Of a DNA stretch of 64,000 nucleotides, positions 42,854 through 51,160 are shown in pieces. Positions within the stretch are counted from its first letter, which is position 1. Every line of letters starts with the position of its first letter. The stretch comes from Bosea sp. F3-2 (GTDB lineage: Bacteria; Pseudomonadota; Alphaproteobacteria; Rhizobiales; Beijerinckiaceae), in assembly GCF_008253865.1 (NCBI RefSeq), contig NZ_CP042331.1, positions 1,116,001 through 1,180,000 of the forward strand. Direction: 5' to 3'. The translations under genes were made by a program, and so were the position numbers. The notes under the pieces are model-generated. The model did no database searches. It saw nothing but the letters and a program-made list of their open reading frames with translations, and was not told where the DNA came from.

Positions 42854-43540
42854 TCAGCTCACCTTGGCGGCGTTCGGCCCGATGGTCTCGCCATGGGCGA
42901 CGCGCTCGGGCGCGTCGTGGACCATGGTGTAGGCGTAGTCGACGCCCATGCCATAGGCGCCGGAATGCTCCTTCACGATCGCCATGACCGCATCATAGGT
43001 CTCGCGATGCGCCCAGTCGCGCTGCCATTCGAGCAGCACCTGCTGCCAGGTCACCGGCACGGCGCCGGCCTGCACCATGCGGTCCATCGCGTATTTATGC
43101 GCGTCGCTGGAGGTGCCGCCGGAGGCATCCGCCACCATGTAGATTTCGTAGCCTCCTTCCAGCATGGCGCAGAGCGCGAAGGTGGTGTTGCAGACCTCGG
43201 TCCACAGGCCGGAAACCACCACCTTCTTGCGGCCGTTGGCGGCCAGCGCATCGCGCACGTTCTGGTCGTCCCAGGAGTTCATCGAGCTGCGCTCGAGGAT
43301 CTTGTTCTGCGGGAACACCGCCAGCAGCTCCGGATAGGTATGGCCGGAGAAGCTGTTCGTCTCGACCGTGGTGATCGTCGTCGGGATGTTGAAGGCCTTC
43401 GCCGCCTTGGCCAGGCCGACGACGTTGTTCTTCAGCACCTGCCGGTCGATCGACTGGACGCCGAACGCCATCTGCGGCTGCTGGTCGATGAAGATGAGCT
43501 GACAGTTCTTCGGGGTCAGGACTTCCAGGTACTTGGACAT
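42854..43540 (-). CDS. Isochorismatase-like cysteine hydrolase (YcaC type)
   Basis: A 228-residue protein: NCQLIFIDQQPQMAFGVQSI (catalytic Asp), SMNSWDDQNVRDALAANGRK and GLWTEVCNTTFALC with the nucleophile Cys near residue 121. Strong match to YcaC-type hydrolases; about half identical to the neighbouring copy in appearance. ATG 43540 follows GGAGAGCACC. It lies downstream of a porin in the same direction, with a hairpin between. Confidence 0.9.
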   Translation of the reverse strand: MSKYLEVLTPKNCQLIFIDQQPQMAFGVQSIDRQVLKNNVVGLAKAAKAFNIPTTITTVETNSFSGHTYPELLAVFPQNKILERSSMNSWDDQNVRDALAANGRKKVVVSGLWTEVCNTTFALCAMLEGGYEIYMVADASGGTSSDAHKYAMDRMVQAGAVPVTWQQVLLEWQRDWAHRETYDAVMAIVKEHSGAYGMGVDYAYTMVHDAPERVAHGETIGPNAAKVS

Positions 43541-43583
43541 GGTGCTCTCCGGATAACGATCCGCTGATCAGACGTCTGGCAAG

Positions 43584-43609
43584 GCTGTCGCCCTTGTGCG
43601 GGCGACAGC
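43584..43609 (-). terminator. Hairpin downstream of the porin gene
   Basis: GCTGTCGCCC (43584-43593) pairs perfectly with GGGCGACAGC (43600-43609) around TTGTGC. It is about 80 bp after the porin stop and before the hydrolase gene, so it could end or attenuate the porin transcript. Confidence 0.5.
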
Positions 43610-43688
43610 ACTATCACTGGGAATGGGCCGTTCGGATTGTCGATCTGCTGCGCGGATTGACGATTTCCGCGAAGACCGTTCCATCTCT

Positions 43689-45044
43689 CTAGAAGATCAG
43701 AGTAGCCCAGCCGGCGGCAAAGGACCCTGAGACGCCTCCTGCCTGCTGGATGCGTTGACCGGGCTCGTAAGCGACATAAGTGCCACCGAGAGTCAGGTGC
43801 TCTGTCGGGCTCCATTCCAATGTGGTCGATATCTGATGGCCGAGATAGCGGCCCGCGCCGCCTGCGGTGCGCGGAACGGGCGTGATCGCCGGACCGTAGA
43901 AGGCGTCGGCCTTGGCCTGTTTCCAGAGCGGGTTCCAGCCGACGGTCAGCTTGACCTTGGGCAGGAGCGTCAGCGTGATGTTGGGCTGGATGTCGATGAG
44001 GTTGGCCGGCGCCGTCAGATTGGCTTCGGAGAAATAGGGCAGTTTCGGGAAGAGCGGGTTGAAGGTGCCGAGCGTGTTGTCGCGCAGATTGCCGTCGCCG
44101 CTGATCGCGTCGGCATTGAAACCCAGCCGCGGCGCGAAGGGCAGATCCGTGAAGGTGTAGCCGAACTCGCCGGAAACGGTCCAAGCGCGAATATCGGAGC
44201 GCCCGAAATGGCCGAACTGCCAGGCGGCCTCGACATTCCAGTCGAAGCCGCTCGCCTTGCCGAAGAGCCGGGTGCCGACTGTTTGGCGATGCTCGTCCGC
44301 CGTGCCCTGAGCGAAGCGGGCGTTCTGCCGGTTCAGGCCGAGATAGTAGAGATCGGCCTTCAGCGCGGGGATGCCCGGGACCGGGCTCGTGCCATAGACG
44401 CCCCAGAACGCCTGCCCGGGGTCGGACTTGTCGTCGAACAGGCCGGTCAACGGCAGCACCGGCCGCACCAGGAAGGCGTCGATGCGCGCTTCAGGTGAGG
44501 TGATCCAGGCGGCGCGGATGCCGTCGAAGGCACGCCGCACGTTCGGGCTCTCTCGCACTGAGACGAGACGAGACGAGCCGAAGCTCATTTCCTGCCGCCC
44601 GCCACGCAGCATCAGATTGCCGGTCGGGATCGGCAGGCTCAGCTCGCCATAGCCCTGCAGGAAGTCGAGCCGGTCGAGCTGGGTCGCCGGCGGCGGCCCG
44701 TTCCAGATCGGCGCCTGGCCGCTGACGAACTGGACGAAGGTGCGCAGATAAGGCCCCAGGCGCAGATCCGCCGAGAGGAACGAGCGGATCAGCAGGCCGT
44801 TGTTGTGCTCAGGCAGTGCCAGCCCGAAGACGGGATGGCGCGAAAATTCGGAGCGGACGCGCAGTTGCCCGCCGAGGCTGAGCTTGACCGCGCCGTCCGG
44901 CGTCAGGGGAATGTCCTTGAGGGCCGCGAACGGGTCGCGCTCGGGCACGGGATCGGGCGCCGTGGCCTTGGTCTGCGCGACGGCAAAGCTGCTCAAGGCG
45001 AGCCAGCACAGTCCCGCCGGTGCGATCGAGCGCAGCCACCTCAT
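43689..45044 (-). CDS. Outer-membrane porin, alginate export family
   Basis: A 451-residue exported protein with a signal peptide (residues 1-23, SSFAVAQ) and alternating beta-strand pattern of an 18-strand barrel. The LSLGGQLRVRSEFSRHPVFG and GRQEMSFGSSRLVS segments resemble alginate-export family porins that allow passage of acidic or hydrophobic solutes. Its start overlaps the MFS pseudogene stop (ATGA). Probably the outer-membrane entry for the substrate of the upstream amidohydrolase. Confidence 0.85.
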   Translation of the reverse strand: MRWLRSIAPAGLCWLALSSFAVAQTKATAPDPVPERDPFAALKDIPLTPDGAVKLSLGGQLRVRSEFSRHPVFGLALPEHNNGLLIRSFLSADLRLGPYLRTFVQFVSGQAPIWNGPPPATQLDRLDFLQGYGELSLPIPTGNLMLRGGRQEMSFGSSRLVSVRESPNVRRAFDGIRAAWITSPEARIDAFLVRPVLPLTGLFDDKSDPGQAFWGVYGTSPVPGIPALKADLYYLGLNRQNARFAQGTADEHRQTVGTRLFGKASGFDWNVEAAWQFGHFGRSDIRAWTVSGEFGYTFTDLPFAPRLGFNADAISGDGNLRDNTLGTFNPLFPKLPYFSEANLTAPANLIDIQPNITLTLLPKVKLTVGWNPLWKQAKADAFYGPAITPVPRTAGGAGRYLGHQISTTLEWSPTEHLTLGGTYVAYEPGQRIQQAGGVSGSFAAGWATLIF

Positions 45045-45283
45045 GCCGTTACACCTTGCCTGGGCCCGATGGCACGGAAGATGTCGATGCCAAGCGAGTT
45101 CAGCGCCACGGCGCTTTTGAGGTCGACCTTGCCGACGAGCTCGGGCACGACCGCTTGCCAGGTCGGCGCCATCAGCGCCGCACCGATATTGCCGATGATG
45201 GTCGCCGCCCAGAGCACGGCGAAGACGGTCTGGCGCAATGGCGCGAAGCTGGAAGTTGCGGCCGGAGATGTGGTGACGCTCAT
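45041..45283 (-). pseudogene. MFS transporter (EntS/DUF894-type), two-end deletion remnant
   Basis: 80 codons in frame. FAPLRQTVFAVLWAATIIGN is the N-terminal start of the family (APLRxPxFRxLWxAxLxSNxG), which is directly followed by GAALMAPTWQAVVPELVG, KVDLKSAVALNSLGIDIFRA then IGP, normally found near residue 135-175. Roughly 75-80 residues are deleted and the whole C-terminal 200+ are lost. Start and stop still overlap neighbouring genes (ATGA), so operon coupling is kept though the transporter is dead. Confidence 0.75.
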
Positions 45284-45705
45284 CGGTTCGCCTCCTTCTT
45301 GCGGGCGAGGTCGTCGAGCGCGACCAGGATGAAGCCGCCGATCAGGCCGAGATGTTCGAAGAAGGCGTTCATCGCCATCATCCGCCCTTGGCCCTCCGGC
45401 ATCTCCCAGAAGCGCACGGCGATGAAGGTCGCAACCAACGTGAAACCGGCAAGCGCCAGCGCCGCGAGCCAGCGCCAGCGGCCGATCAGGATCAGCGCGC
45501 TCGCGCCGAGTTCGAAGACGATCACGCCGACGGCGAAGGGCGGCGCGGGTGACAGGCCGAAATGGGTCATCTCGGCGATGGCGCCCGGAAAATCGAGGAT
45601 CTTGGTCACCGGCCCCTGGATATAGGCGGCACAGAGCAGGAGCAGCGCGAACCAGCGCAGCGCGCCCGTTCGCGGCACCGCCGCGCGATGGTCGTTCCCC
45701 GCCAT
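45280..45705 (-). CDS. DoxX family membrane protein
   Basis: A 141-residue inner-membrane protein with four hydrophobic helices and ILDFPGAIAEMTHFGLSP and FWEMPEGQGRMMAMNAFFEHLGLIGGF blocks characteristic of DoxX/DoxD-like proteins. Such proteins are found in oxidoreductase and detoxification complexes; function is unclear. ATG 45705 is taken, two bases from the amidohydrolase stop; a 40-codon upstream extension is not family-like. Overlaps the next frame by ATGA. Confidence 0.85.
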   Translation of the reverse strand: MAGNDHRAAVPRTGALRWFALLLLCAAYIQGPVTKILDFPGAIAEMTHFGLSPAPPFAVGVIVFELGASALILIGRWRWLAALALAGFTLVATFIAVRFWEMPEGQGRMMAMNAFFEHLGLIGGFILVALDDLARKKEANR

Positions 45706-45706
45706 C

Positions 45707-47686
45707 TCACACCGCCCAGCAGGCGCAGCCGAGCGCGCCCCAGAAGCTGCGCAGATCGCCGACCGGCAGCGTGCTCGACCAGGCGCCGGCATGGTCGTGG
45801 CCATGGACGTTGCAGGAGCTGGCACAGCCGCAATTCGTCATGGCCGTACGCCGCAGCGAGTTCTTGCCGGCGCCCTCCGGCTCGCCCCAGGCGGCATAGC
45901 CCTTGAAGGTGCGCACCGGCGACCAGTCCGGCATCGCCGGCGGCGGCGTGCTCTCGTCGAGCTTGGCGAACTCGCGCGCGCCATAGACGACCTTGCCGCC
46001 GACGATGGTGAGGTCCGCGCTGATGAACGAGATCTCGTCCTCCGGGCAGGCGAAGAAGTCGCGATCGGGCACGATCAGGTCGGCGAACTGGCCGACCGCG
46101 ATCTGGCCCTTCTTGCCCTCCTCGTTCGAGAACCAGGTGACCTTCTCGGTCATCATCCTGAGCGCCGTCTCGCGGTCGAGGCAGTTGCGCTGCGGCGTGA
46201 GGCGCAGGCCCCCGACGGTCTTGCCGGTGACCATCCAGGACAGCGAAACCCAGGGGTTGTAGGAGGCGACGCGGGTGGCATCGGTGCCGGCCGAGGTCCT
46301 GACGCCCTTCTCCAGCAGGCGCGCCACCGGCGGCGTCGCCTCGGCGGCAGCCGCACCATAGCGCTCGACGAAATACTCGCCCTGATAGGCCATGCGGTGC
46401 TGCACGGCGACGCCGCCGCCGAGCGCGGCGATACGGTCGATCGAGCGCTCCGAGATCGTCTCGGCATGGTCGAAGAACCAGTTCAGCCCCTTGAGCGGAA
46501 TGTCCTTGTCGACCTTCTCGAAGACGTCGAGGGCGCGCGAGATCGTCTCGTCATAGGTGGCGTGCAGGCGCCAGGGCCAGCGGTTCTCGGCGAGGATGCG
46601 CACGACGCCTTCGAGATCGCCCTCCATCTCGGGCGGCATGTCCGGGCGCGGCTCGCGGAAATCCTCGAAATCGGCGGCGGAGAAGACCAGCATCTCGCCG
46701 GCGCCGTTATGGCGGAAATAATCGTTGCCCTGCTTGTAGGTCGAGGTCTTCGTCCAGTTGAGGAAGTCGTCCTTCTCCTGCTTCGGCTTCTGCGTGAACA
46801 GGTTGTAGGCGAGGCGGATGGTGAGCTGGTTGTCGTCCGAGAGCTTCTGGATGACGGCGTAGTCGTCCGGATAGTTCTGGAAGCCGCCACCGGCATCGAT
46901 CGCGCCGGTGACGCCGAGCCGGTTGAGCTCGCGCATGAAATGCCGGGTCGAGTTGACCTGATAATCGAAGGGCAGCTTCGGCCCCTTGGCCAGCGTCGCG
47001 TAGAGGATGGCGGCATTGGGCCGGGCGAGCAGCAGCCCGGTCGGATTGCCATTGGCGTCACGCGTGATCTCGCCGCCGGGCGGCTGCGGCGTGTCCTTGG
47101 TATAGCCGACGGCGCGCAGCGCGGCGGCGTTGAGCAGGGCGCGATCATAGAGATGCAGGATGAAGACCGGCGTCTCCGGCGCGACCGCGTTGAGCTCCGC
47201 GATCGTCGGCAGGCGCTTCTCGGCGAACTGATGTTCGGTGAAGCCGCCGACGACGCGCACCCATTGCGGCGGCGGCGTCACCGCGACCTGGCGTTTGAGC
47301 ATGCTCATCGCATCAGTCAGCGAGCGCACCCCGTCCCAGCGCAGCTCCATGTTGAAGTTCAACCCGCCGCGAATGATGTGCAGGTGGTTGTCGATCAGGC
47401 CGGGCAATGCGCTACGGCCCTTCAGGTCGATGAGCTTCGTATTCGGCCCGGCATGAGCCATCGCCTCGGCCTCGCTGCCGACGGCGAGGAACACACCGTC
47501 CCTGACCGCGACTGCGCCCGCGGTCGGGTTGCTGCGGTCGAGCGTGGTGAAGCGGCCATTGCGGAGGATGAGATCGGCGGTCATGGGGCGAGATCCTTGG
47601 CCGGGAGTTTGGGCGACGGCGCTGCCGAAAAGGCCGGTCAGAGCTCCGGCTGCAGCACCAAAGGTGGTTTGACGTCGCGTCGGCAT
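45707..47686 (-). CDS. Exported amidohydrolase family protein (YtcJ-like)
   Basis: A 659-residue metal-dependent amidohydrolase of the YtcJ-like family. Twin-arginine start MPTRRQTTFGAAAGALTGL suggests Tat export. ALPGLIDNHLHIIRGG holds the HxH metal motif; HATYDETISRAL and FFDHAETISERSIDRIAAL with DxG and AGTDATRVASYNPWVSLSW follow. The tail (last 45 residues) is unusual: NCGCASSCNVHGHDHAG then GCACWAV, five Cys and three His. Hydrolyses an unknown cyclic amide or ester in the periplasm. Start overlaps the XapX stop. Confidence 0.9.
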   Translation of the reverse strand: MPTRRQTTFGAAAGALTGLFGSAVAQTPGQGSRPMTADLILRNGRFTTLDRSNPTAGAVAVRDGVFLAVGSEAEAMAHAGPNTKLIDLKGRSALPGLIDNHLHIIRGGLNFNMELRWDGVRSLTDAMSMLKRQVAVTPPPQWVRVVGGFTEHQFAEKRLPTIAELNAVAPETPVFILHLYDRALLNAAALRAVGYTKDTPQPPGGEITRDANGNPTGLLLARPNAAILYATLAKGPKLPFDYQVNSTRHFMRELNRLGVTGAIDAGGGFQNYPDDYAVIQKLSDDNQLTIRLAYNLFTQKPKQEKDDFLNWTKTSTYKQGNDYFRHNGAGEMLVFSAADFEDFREPRPDMPPEMEGDLEGVVRILAENRWPWRLHATYDETISRALDVFEKVDKDIPLKGLNWFFDHAETISERSIDRIAALGGGVAVQHRMAYQGEYFVERYGAAAAEATPPVARLLEKGVRTSAGTDATRVASYNPWVSLSWMVTGKTVGGLRLTPQRNCLDRETALRMMTEKVTWFSNEEGKKGQIAVGQFADLIVPDRDFFACPEDEISFISADLTIVGGKVVYGAREFAKLDESTPPPAMPDWSPVRTFKGYAAWGEPEGAGKNSLRRTAMTNCGCASSCNVHGHDHAGAWSSTLPVGDLRSFWGALGCACWAV

Positions 47687-47961
47687 CAGCTGCGCTCCTT
47701 TTGCGACATCTCTTGCGGGGGCTTCGCACCACCGGGCAGATGGCCGAAGACATGCGGCTTGACCTGATGCTCCCAGGACTGCGCCGCCGGCGCCTTGGCC
47801 CAGAAGCCCCGCAGCAGCGGCGGCAGCTGCTCGCCGATCAGGATGCCGAGCAATCCGACCAGCGCCACCACCGGCGGCGCCGGTGAACGCACATTGATCA
47901 GGCTGTAGATCACCCCGACCAAAAGGCCGGCGCCCAACGAAAGCAGATAGATTCTCGTCAT
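47686..47961 (-). CDS. XapX domain protein
   Basis: A 91-residue protein: MTRIYLLSLGAGLLVGVIYS and LINVRSPAPPVVALVGLLGI match the XapX family (two membrane helices), with a soluble tail holding KPHVFGHLPGG. First gene of an operon with the amidohydrolase; its TGA overlaps the amidohydrolase ATG. The promoter would lie in 47962-48090. XapX proteins have no known reaction. Confidence 0.88.
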   Translation of the reverse strand: MTRIYLLSLGAGLLVGVIYSLINVRSPAPPVVALVGLLGILIGEQLPPLLRGFWAKAPAAQSWEHQVKPHVFGHLPGGAKPPQEMSQKERS

Positions 47962-48087
47962 CGAACTTTCCGTCCGGGCCGGGGTGTCGAGCCCCGGACG
48001 CCAATCATGTCCGTGGAGGCTGGCGGTCAGACCGATCGATGTCTTGTCCGATTTGACGATTCTTTGCCGGAATTCGCTAACGCGAGT

Positions 48088-48380
48088 TCACGGGGCGCGC
48101 GCCCGGCACGTCAATGTGGTGCCGCCTCGGCCAGCAAGCGGATGCCCCGCGGGCATGATGCAGGACAGGCGCGGGCGGACGAACAGCCACTGCTTTACCC
48201 CGCTCACATCGATCTCGTCGGAGGTGAGCCCGAGATCGAACGCCCCCGAGATGACGCCGTCACGGATGTCGCGCGACGGCAGGACCATCAGCGTGACCTC
48301 GCTCTGCGGATGCCGCTCGCGGAAGCGATGCAGCGCCCTGGGGACCAGCGACGAACTCAGCACCGACTGGCGGCTGACCG
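48088..48380 (-). pseudogene. LysR regulator, sensor-domain fragment
   Basis: AVSRQSVLSSSLVPRALHRF and RERHPQSEVTLMVLPSRDIR, then DGVISGAFDLGLTSDEIDVS are the central sensor-domain part of a LysR protein. The frame ends after AGHPLAGRGGTTLTCRARAP. The HTH and the C-terminal end are missing. It abuts a histidine kinase remnant at about 48380-48430; both could once have been intact regulators of the XapX/amidohydrolase operon. Confidence 0.75.
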
Positions 48381-48635
48381 CAGGCCGCCCGATCCGTGAT
48401 CGCGGATGCAGGCCGCAGTGGCGCGCCGCAGGGCATCGAGCGCGATGCGGAGCCGCCCCCCAGCCGCCGGCGTGACGCCCTGCCCCACCGCCCTGGTGAT
48501 CGACAGCATGGCGACCTGCAGTGGCTGCTTCAGGTCGTGCCCTGCCACAGCCATCAGACGGGCCATCGCGCGGCGGGATGCTTCGGCGAAAGCCAGCGCT
48601 TCGTCGTCGCTCTTTCGCGAGATCTCGATCTTCAT
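48357..48635 (-). pseudogene. Histidine kinase remnant (dimerisation region)
   Basis: MKIEISRKSDDEALAFAEAS then RRAMARLMAVAGHDLKQPLQ is a HisKA dimerisation region with the phospho-acceptor His in AGHDLKQP. About 70 codons match before LRIALDALRRATAAC; the frame then stops. The ATPase domain is absent. Starting at ATG 48635; an earlier in-frame start at 48710 is possible. Confidence 0.7.
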
Positions 48636-48833
48636 GCCTGCATTCCGATCCAAACAGCGAAGGATGTCGTCTGCAGATAACTCCGCCGATTTCGCGTCGA
48701 GCGAAATCATACAGGAGTTTAGTCCCGCTGAACCAAGCTCTTAGCTTATGGCTTTCTGGTCGCTGGGGATCGACTGCCCCCTTGAACGCTCCCGCCCTCT
48801 ACGTGCGGTCCAACCTGCCTTCCGCGGCGCGCG

Positions 48834-49733
48834 CTACTGTCCGCGCGCCTTTCCGATGGTTTCCGCGAGATAGTCGATGAACAGGCGAACCTTGGGCGAG
48901 AGGAACTTGCGGCTGAGATAGACGGCGTAGAGGTGGAAATCATCCATCCGCCAGCCCTGCAGCAAGGGCGTCAACCTGCCGGCCGCAATGTCCCGGGCGA
49001 CGATGAAGTCGGGCTGGATGATGATTCCGCAACCGGCGATCGCCAGTTCGCGCAGCAGGTCGCCATTGGTCGCATGCACCCATGGGCGCACGCGCACGGT
49101 GACCTCGGCGCCCCCGGCGTCCCGGAACGTCCAGTTGTCGCCGCAGGACAGGTAGGAATAGCTCAGCACCTCATGATGCTCGAGGTCCGCAGGAGCTTGC
49201 GGCATCCCGCGCCTTTCCAGATAGGACGGGGCAGCGCAGACCATCATCTCGATCGCTGCGATCCTGCGGGCGATCAGGCTCTGGTTCAGCGGACGAACGA
49301 TCCTCAGGGCGACATCCATGCCTTCATGAGCGAGGTCGACGATCCGGTCGGTCAGGTCGATATCGAGCCGCAGATTGGGATAGCGCTCCCGGAAGCCGGG
49401 CAAGACCCCAGCCAGTTCACCGATGCCGAAGGACAGTGGCGCACTGATGCGCAGGACGCCGGACGGCATGGCGCTGTGCTGCCCGACCATGGCTTCGGTA
49501 TCGGCCACATCGCCAAGAATCTGCAACGCACGCTCATACAACACCTGCCCGGGTTCGGAGACCGAGAGACGACGCGTGGTGCGATGCAGCAGCCGCGCGC
49601 CGAGATGATCCTCGAGCGCCGCCACCTGCCGGGACACAGCAGCGCCGGAGGTGTCGAGACGCTCGGCGGCAGCGGTAAAGCTGCCGCCGTCAATGACGGC
49701 AACGAAGGTTCGCATGGCGTAGATCAGATCCAT
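48834..49733 (-). CDS. LysR family transcriptional regulator
   Basis: A 299-residue LysR regulator with HTH at about 3-60 (DLIYAMRTFVAVIDGGSFTA, RLDTSGAAVSRQVAALEDHL) and a full sensor domain. The C-terminus AVYLSRKFLSPKVRLFIDYL is usual for the family. Not directly divergent from a clear target; a small ORF at 49925 and the DUF6282 gene at 50135 (convergent) follow. Target unknown. Confidence 0.92.
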   Translation of the reverse strand: MDLIYAMRTFVAVIDGGSFTAAAERLDTSGAAVSRQVAALEDHLGARLLHRTTRRLSVSEPGQVLYERALQILGDVADTEAMVGQHSAMPSGVLRISAPLSFGIGELAGVLPGFRERYPNLRLDIDLTDRIVDLAHEGMDVALRIVRPLNQSLIARRIAAIEMMVCAAPSYLERRGMPQAPADLEHHEVLSYSYLSCGDNWTFRDAGGAEVTVRVRPWVHATNGDLLRELAIAGCGIIIQPDFIVARDIAAGRLTPLLQGWRMDDFHLYAVYLSRKFLSPKVRLFIDYLAETIGKARGQ

Positions 49734-49924
49734 GCCGACCCCACTATTACGCTAGCTGTATCGATCATATGCCGGCGACCGCATTTTTCCGTTTGCTTCG
49801 TTCGGCTACCCCTCGAACGAGCGATCCGATGGTCAACCCTTCGAGAAGAAGATCGTGCCGGATGCCGGCTCAGGACCGCACGCTGTTGGGTCGGGACCGT
49901 CGGCAGAAAAAGGGGAAGGCGGCC

Positions 49925-50038
49925 ATGACCTATCAAGCGATCTCTGCTGCTGTCGGACGGGCTTGCACGAACTACCCGGTCACGATGACTGCCTTGGCCG
50001 GCATCGTCGTTCTCTGCGTCGTCGTCGCCGGCGCTTAG
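49925..50038 (+). CDS. Small single-pass membrane peptide
   Basis: A 37-residue frame with one hydrophobic segment (TMTALAGIVVLCVVVAGA) at the C-terminus. GGGGAAGG precedes the ATG at good distance. No homologue recognised. Its position between LysR and the DUF6282 operon is not explained; it could be a random ORF. Confidence 0.35.
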   Translation: MTYQAISAAVGRACTNYPVTMTALAGIVVLCVVVAGA

Positions 50039-50134
50039 CAGAACGCCGGCAGATAGGCCCCGCGAAAAGTCCGCCCATCAGAGTACGCATCTTGCTGCGT
50101 GGCCGCCCGAGAGGGACGGCCGACGCTGTTCGTA

Positions 50135-51091
50135 TCAGACCCCGCCACTTTTCACGCGGTCGACATCGGCTTCCAGACCGAAGGCCCGCGCCGTGTTCGT
50201 CGAGACCATGTCGTGGACTTCGGCATCGGAGAAGCCGAGCTCCAGGCACATCCTGACACCGCGCCGGAAACCCTCCAGAGGGCTGAAGACGCCAGGCTGT
50301 CCGAGATCCGAGCACAGGATCGTCTGCCCGACGCCCGCCGCCGCGATATGCTGGCGCATCTCCTCGGGGCCGGCGACCTTGAACTTCGATCCCTCCAGGA
50401 ACATGCACAGCGAGTGCTCGACGAAGGCGCCCATGGCGGCGATGCCCTTCACGTCGTTGAGGCTCGCGCCGACGATTTCCTCCGGATGGGTGAAGATCAG
50501 CCGCTTCACACCCCGCTTCTGCGCCTCCTCGAAGATCTTCCAGGCTTCCGTCACATGCAGATGGCCGCTGGCGAGCGCCATGTCGTTCTTCGCGACAATG
50601 TCGAGCACCTCCTTCGCGGCGTCGAGCACTGCTCCGGTGGAGTCCAGCACGGGAACCGGTGTCGCGGCGCGCATCTTCTGGGTCGAGGCCGGGTGCGACC
50701 AGCTCGCCTGCTTCTCCCAGCGCAGATGGTTCTCGGCCGCCAGCGTCGGCATGAACACGACCTTGCCGCCCATGGCCGCCGTGTGCTCGACCGCATAGGG
50801 ATTGAGGCCGCCGACGACGTTGTTGAGCGTGATGCCGGAATAGACCCTGGTCGGCAGATCCGGATGATGACGCGCGATCAGCCCAGCGGTCATGACGCCG
50901 CTATAGTCATGGTCCTTGGTGATCACCGCGGCGAAACCAGCCGCCGACACCTGCTGCGCCAGCTCGAGATGATCGACCGCCCGCGGTGCGATCGACGGGC
51001 CGGAATGAACATGAGGGTCGATCGCGCCGACCAAAATCGCATCGATCCGGGCTTCCATGCCGAGAGGCGCCTGGGAGTTCATGGTCGTCAC
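50135..51091 (-). CDS. DUF6282 family protein (amidohydrolase-like)
   Basis: A 318-residue soluble protein. AIDPHVHSGPSIAPRAVDHL has an HxH-like metal motif, and ITKDHDYSGVMTAGLIARHH, SGHLHVTEAWKIFEEAQKRG, IFTHPEEIVGASLNDVKGIA and ILCSDLGQPGVFSP provide further His and Asp in a TIM-barrel order. Assigned to DUF6282 by pattern recall. Last gene of the operon that contains a Liv-type transporter, aldolase and bicupin. Probably hydrolyses an intermediate. ATG 51091 or 51082. Confidence 0.82.
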   Translation of the reverse strand: MTTMNSQAPLGMEARIDAILVGAIDPHVHSGPSIAPRAVDHLELAQQVSAAGFAAVITKDHDYSGVMTAGLIARHHPDLPTRVYSGITLNNVVGGLNPYAVEHTAAMGGKVVFMPTLAAENHLRWEKQASWSHPASTQKMRAATPVPVLDSTGAVLDAAKEVLDIVAKNDMALASGHLHVTEAWKIFEEAQKRGVKRLIFTHPEEIVGASLNDVKGIAAMGAFVEHSLCMFLEGSKFKVAGPEEMRQHIAAAGVGQTILCSDLGQPGVFSPLEGFRRGVRMCLELGFSDAEVHDMVSTNTARAFGLEADVDRVKSGGV

Positions 51092-51160
51092 CTTCCTTGC
51101 TGAGCCGTGGACTGCCGTCGGGCAAGCCTGCCGGGCGCCATCGCGCCCGACGGAAACGCG

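Noticed and set aside
41942..43567. 541-codon plus-strand frame opposite the two YcaC hydrolases
   Set aside because: No domain pattern; both minus-strand hydrolases have all catalytic residues.
45791..47767. 658-codon plus-strand frame opposite the amidohydrolase
   Set aside because: Arg/Gly/Leu-rich without motifs; the opposite strand carries a full TIM-barrel protein with Tat signal.
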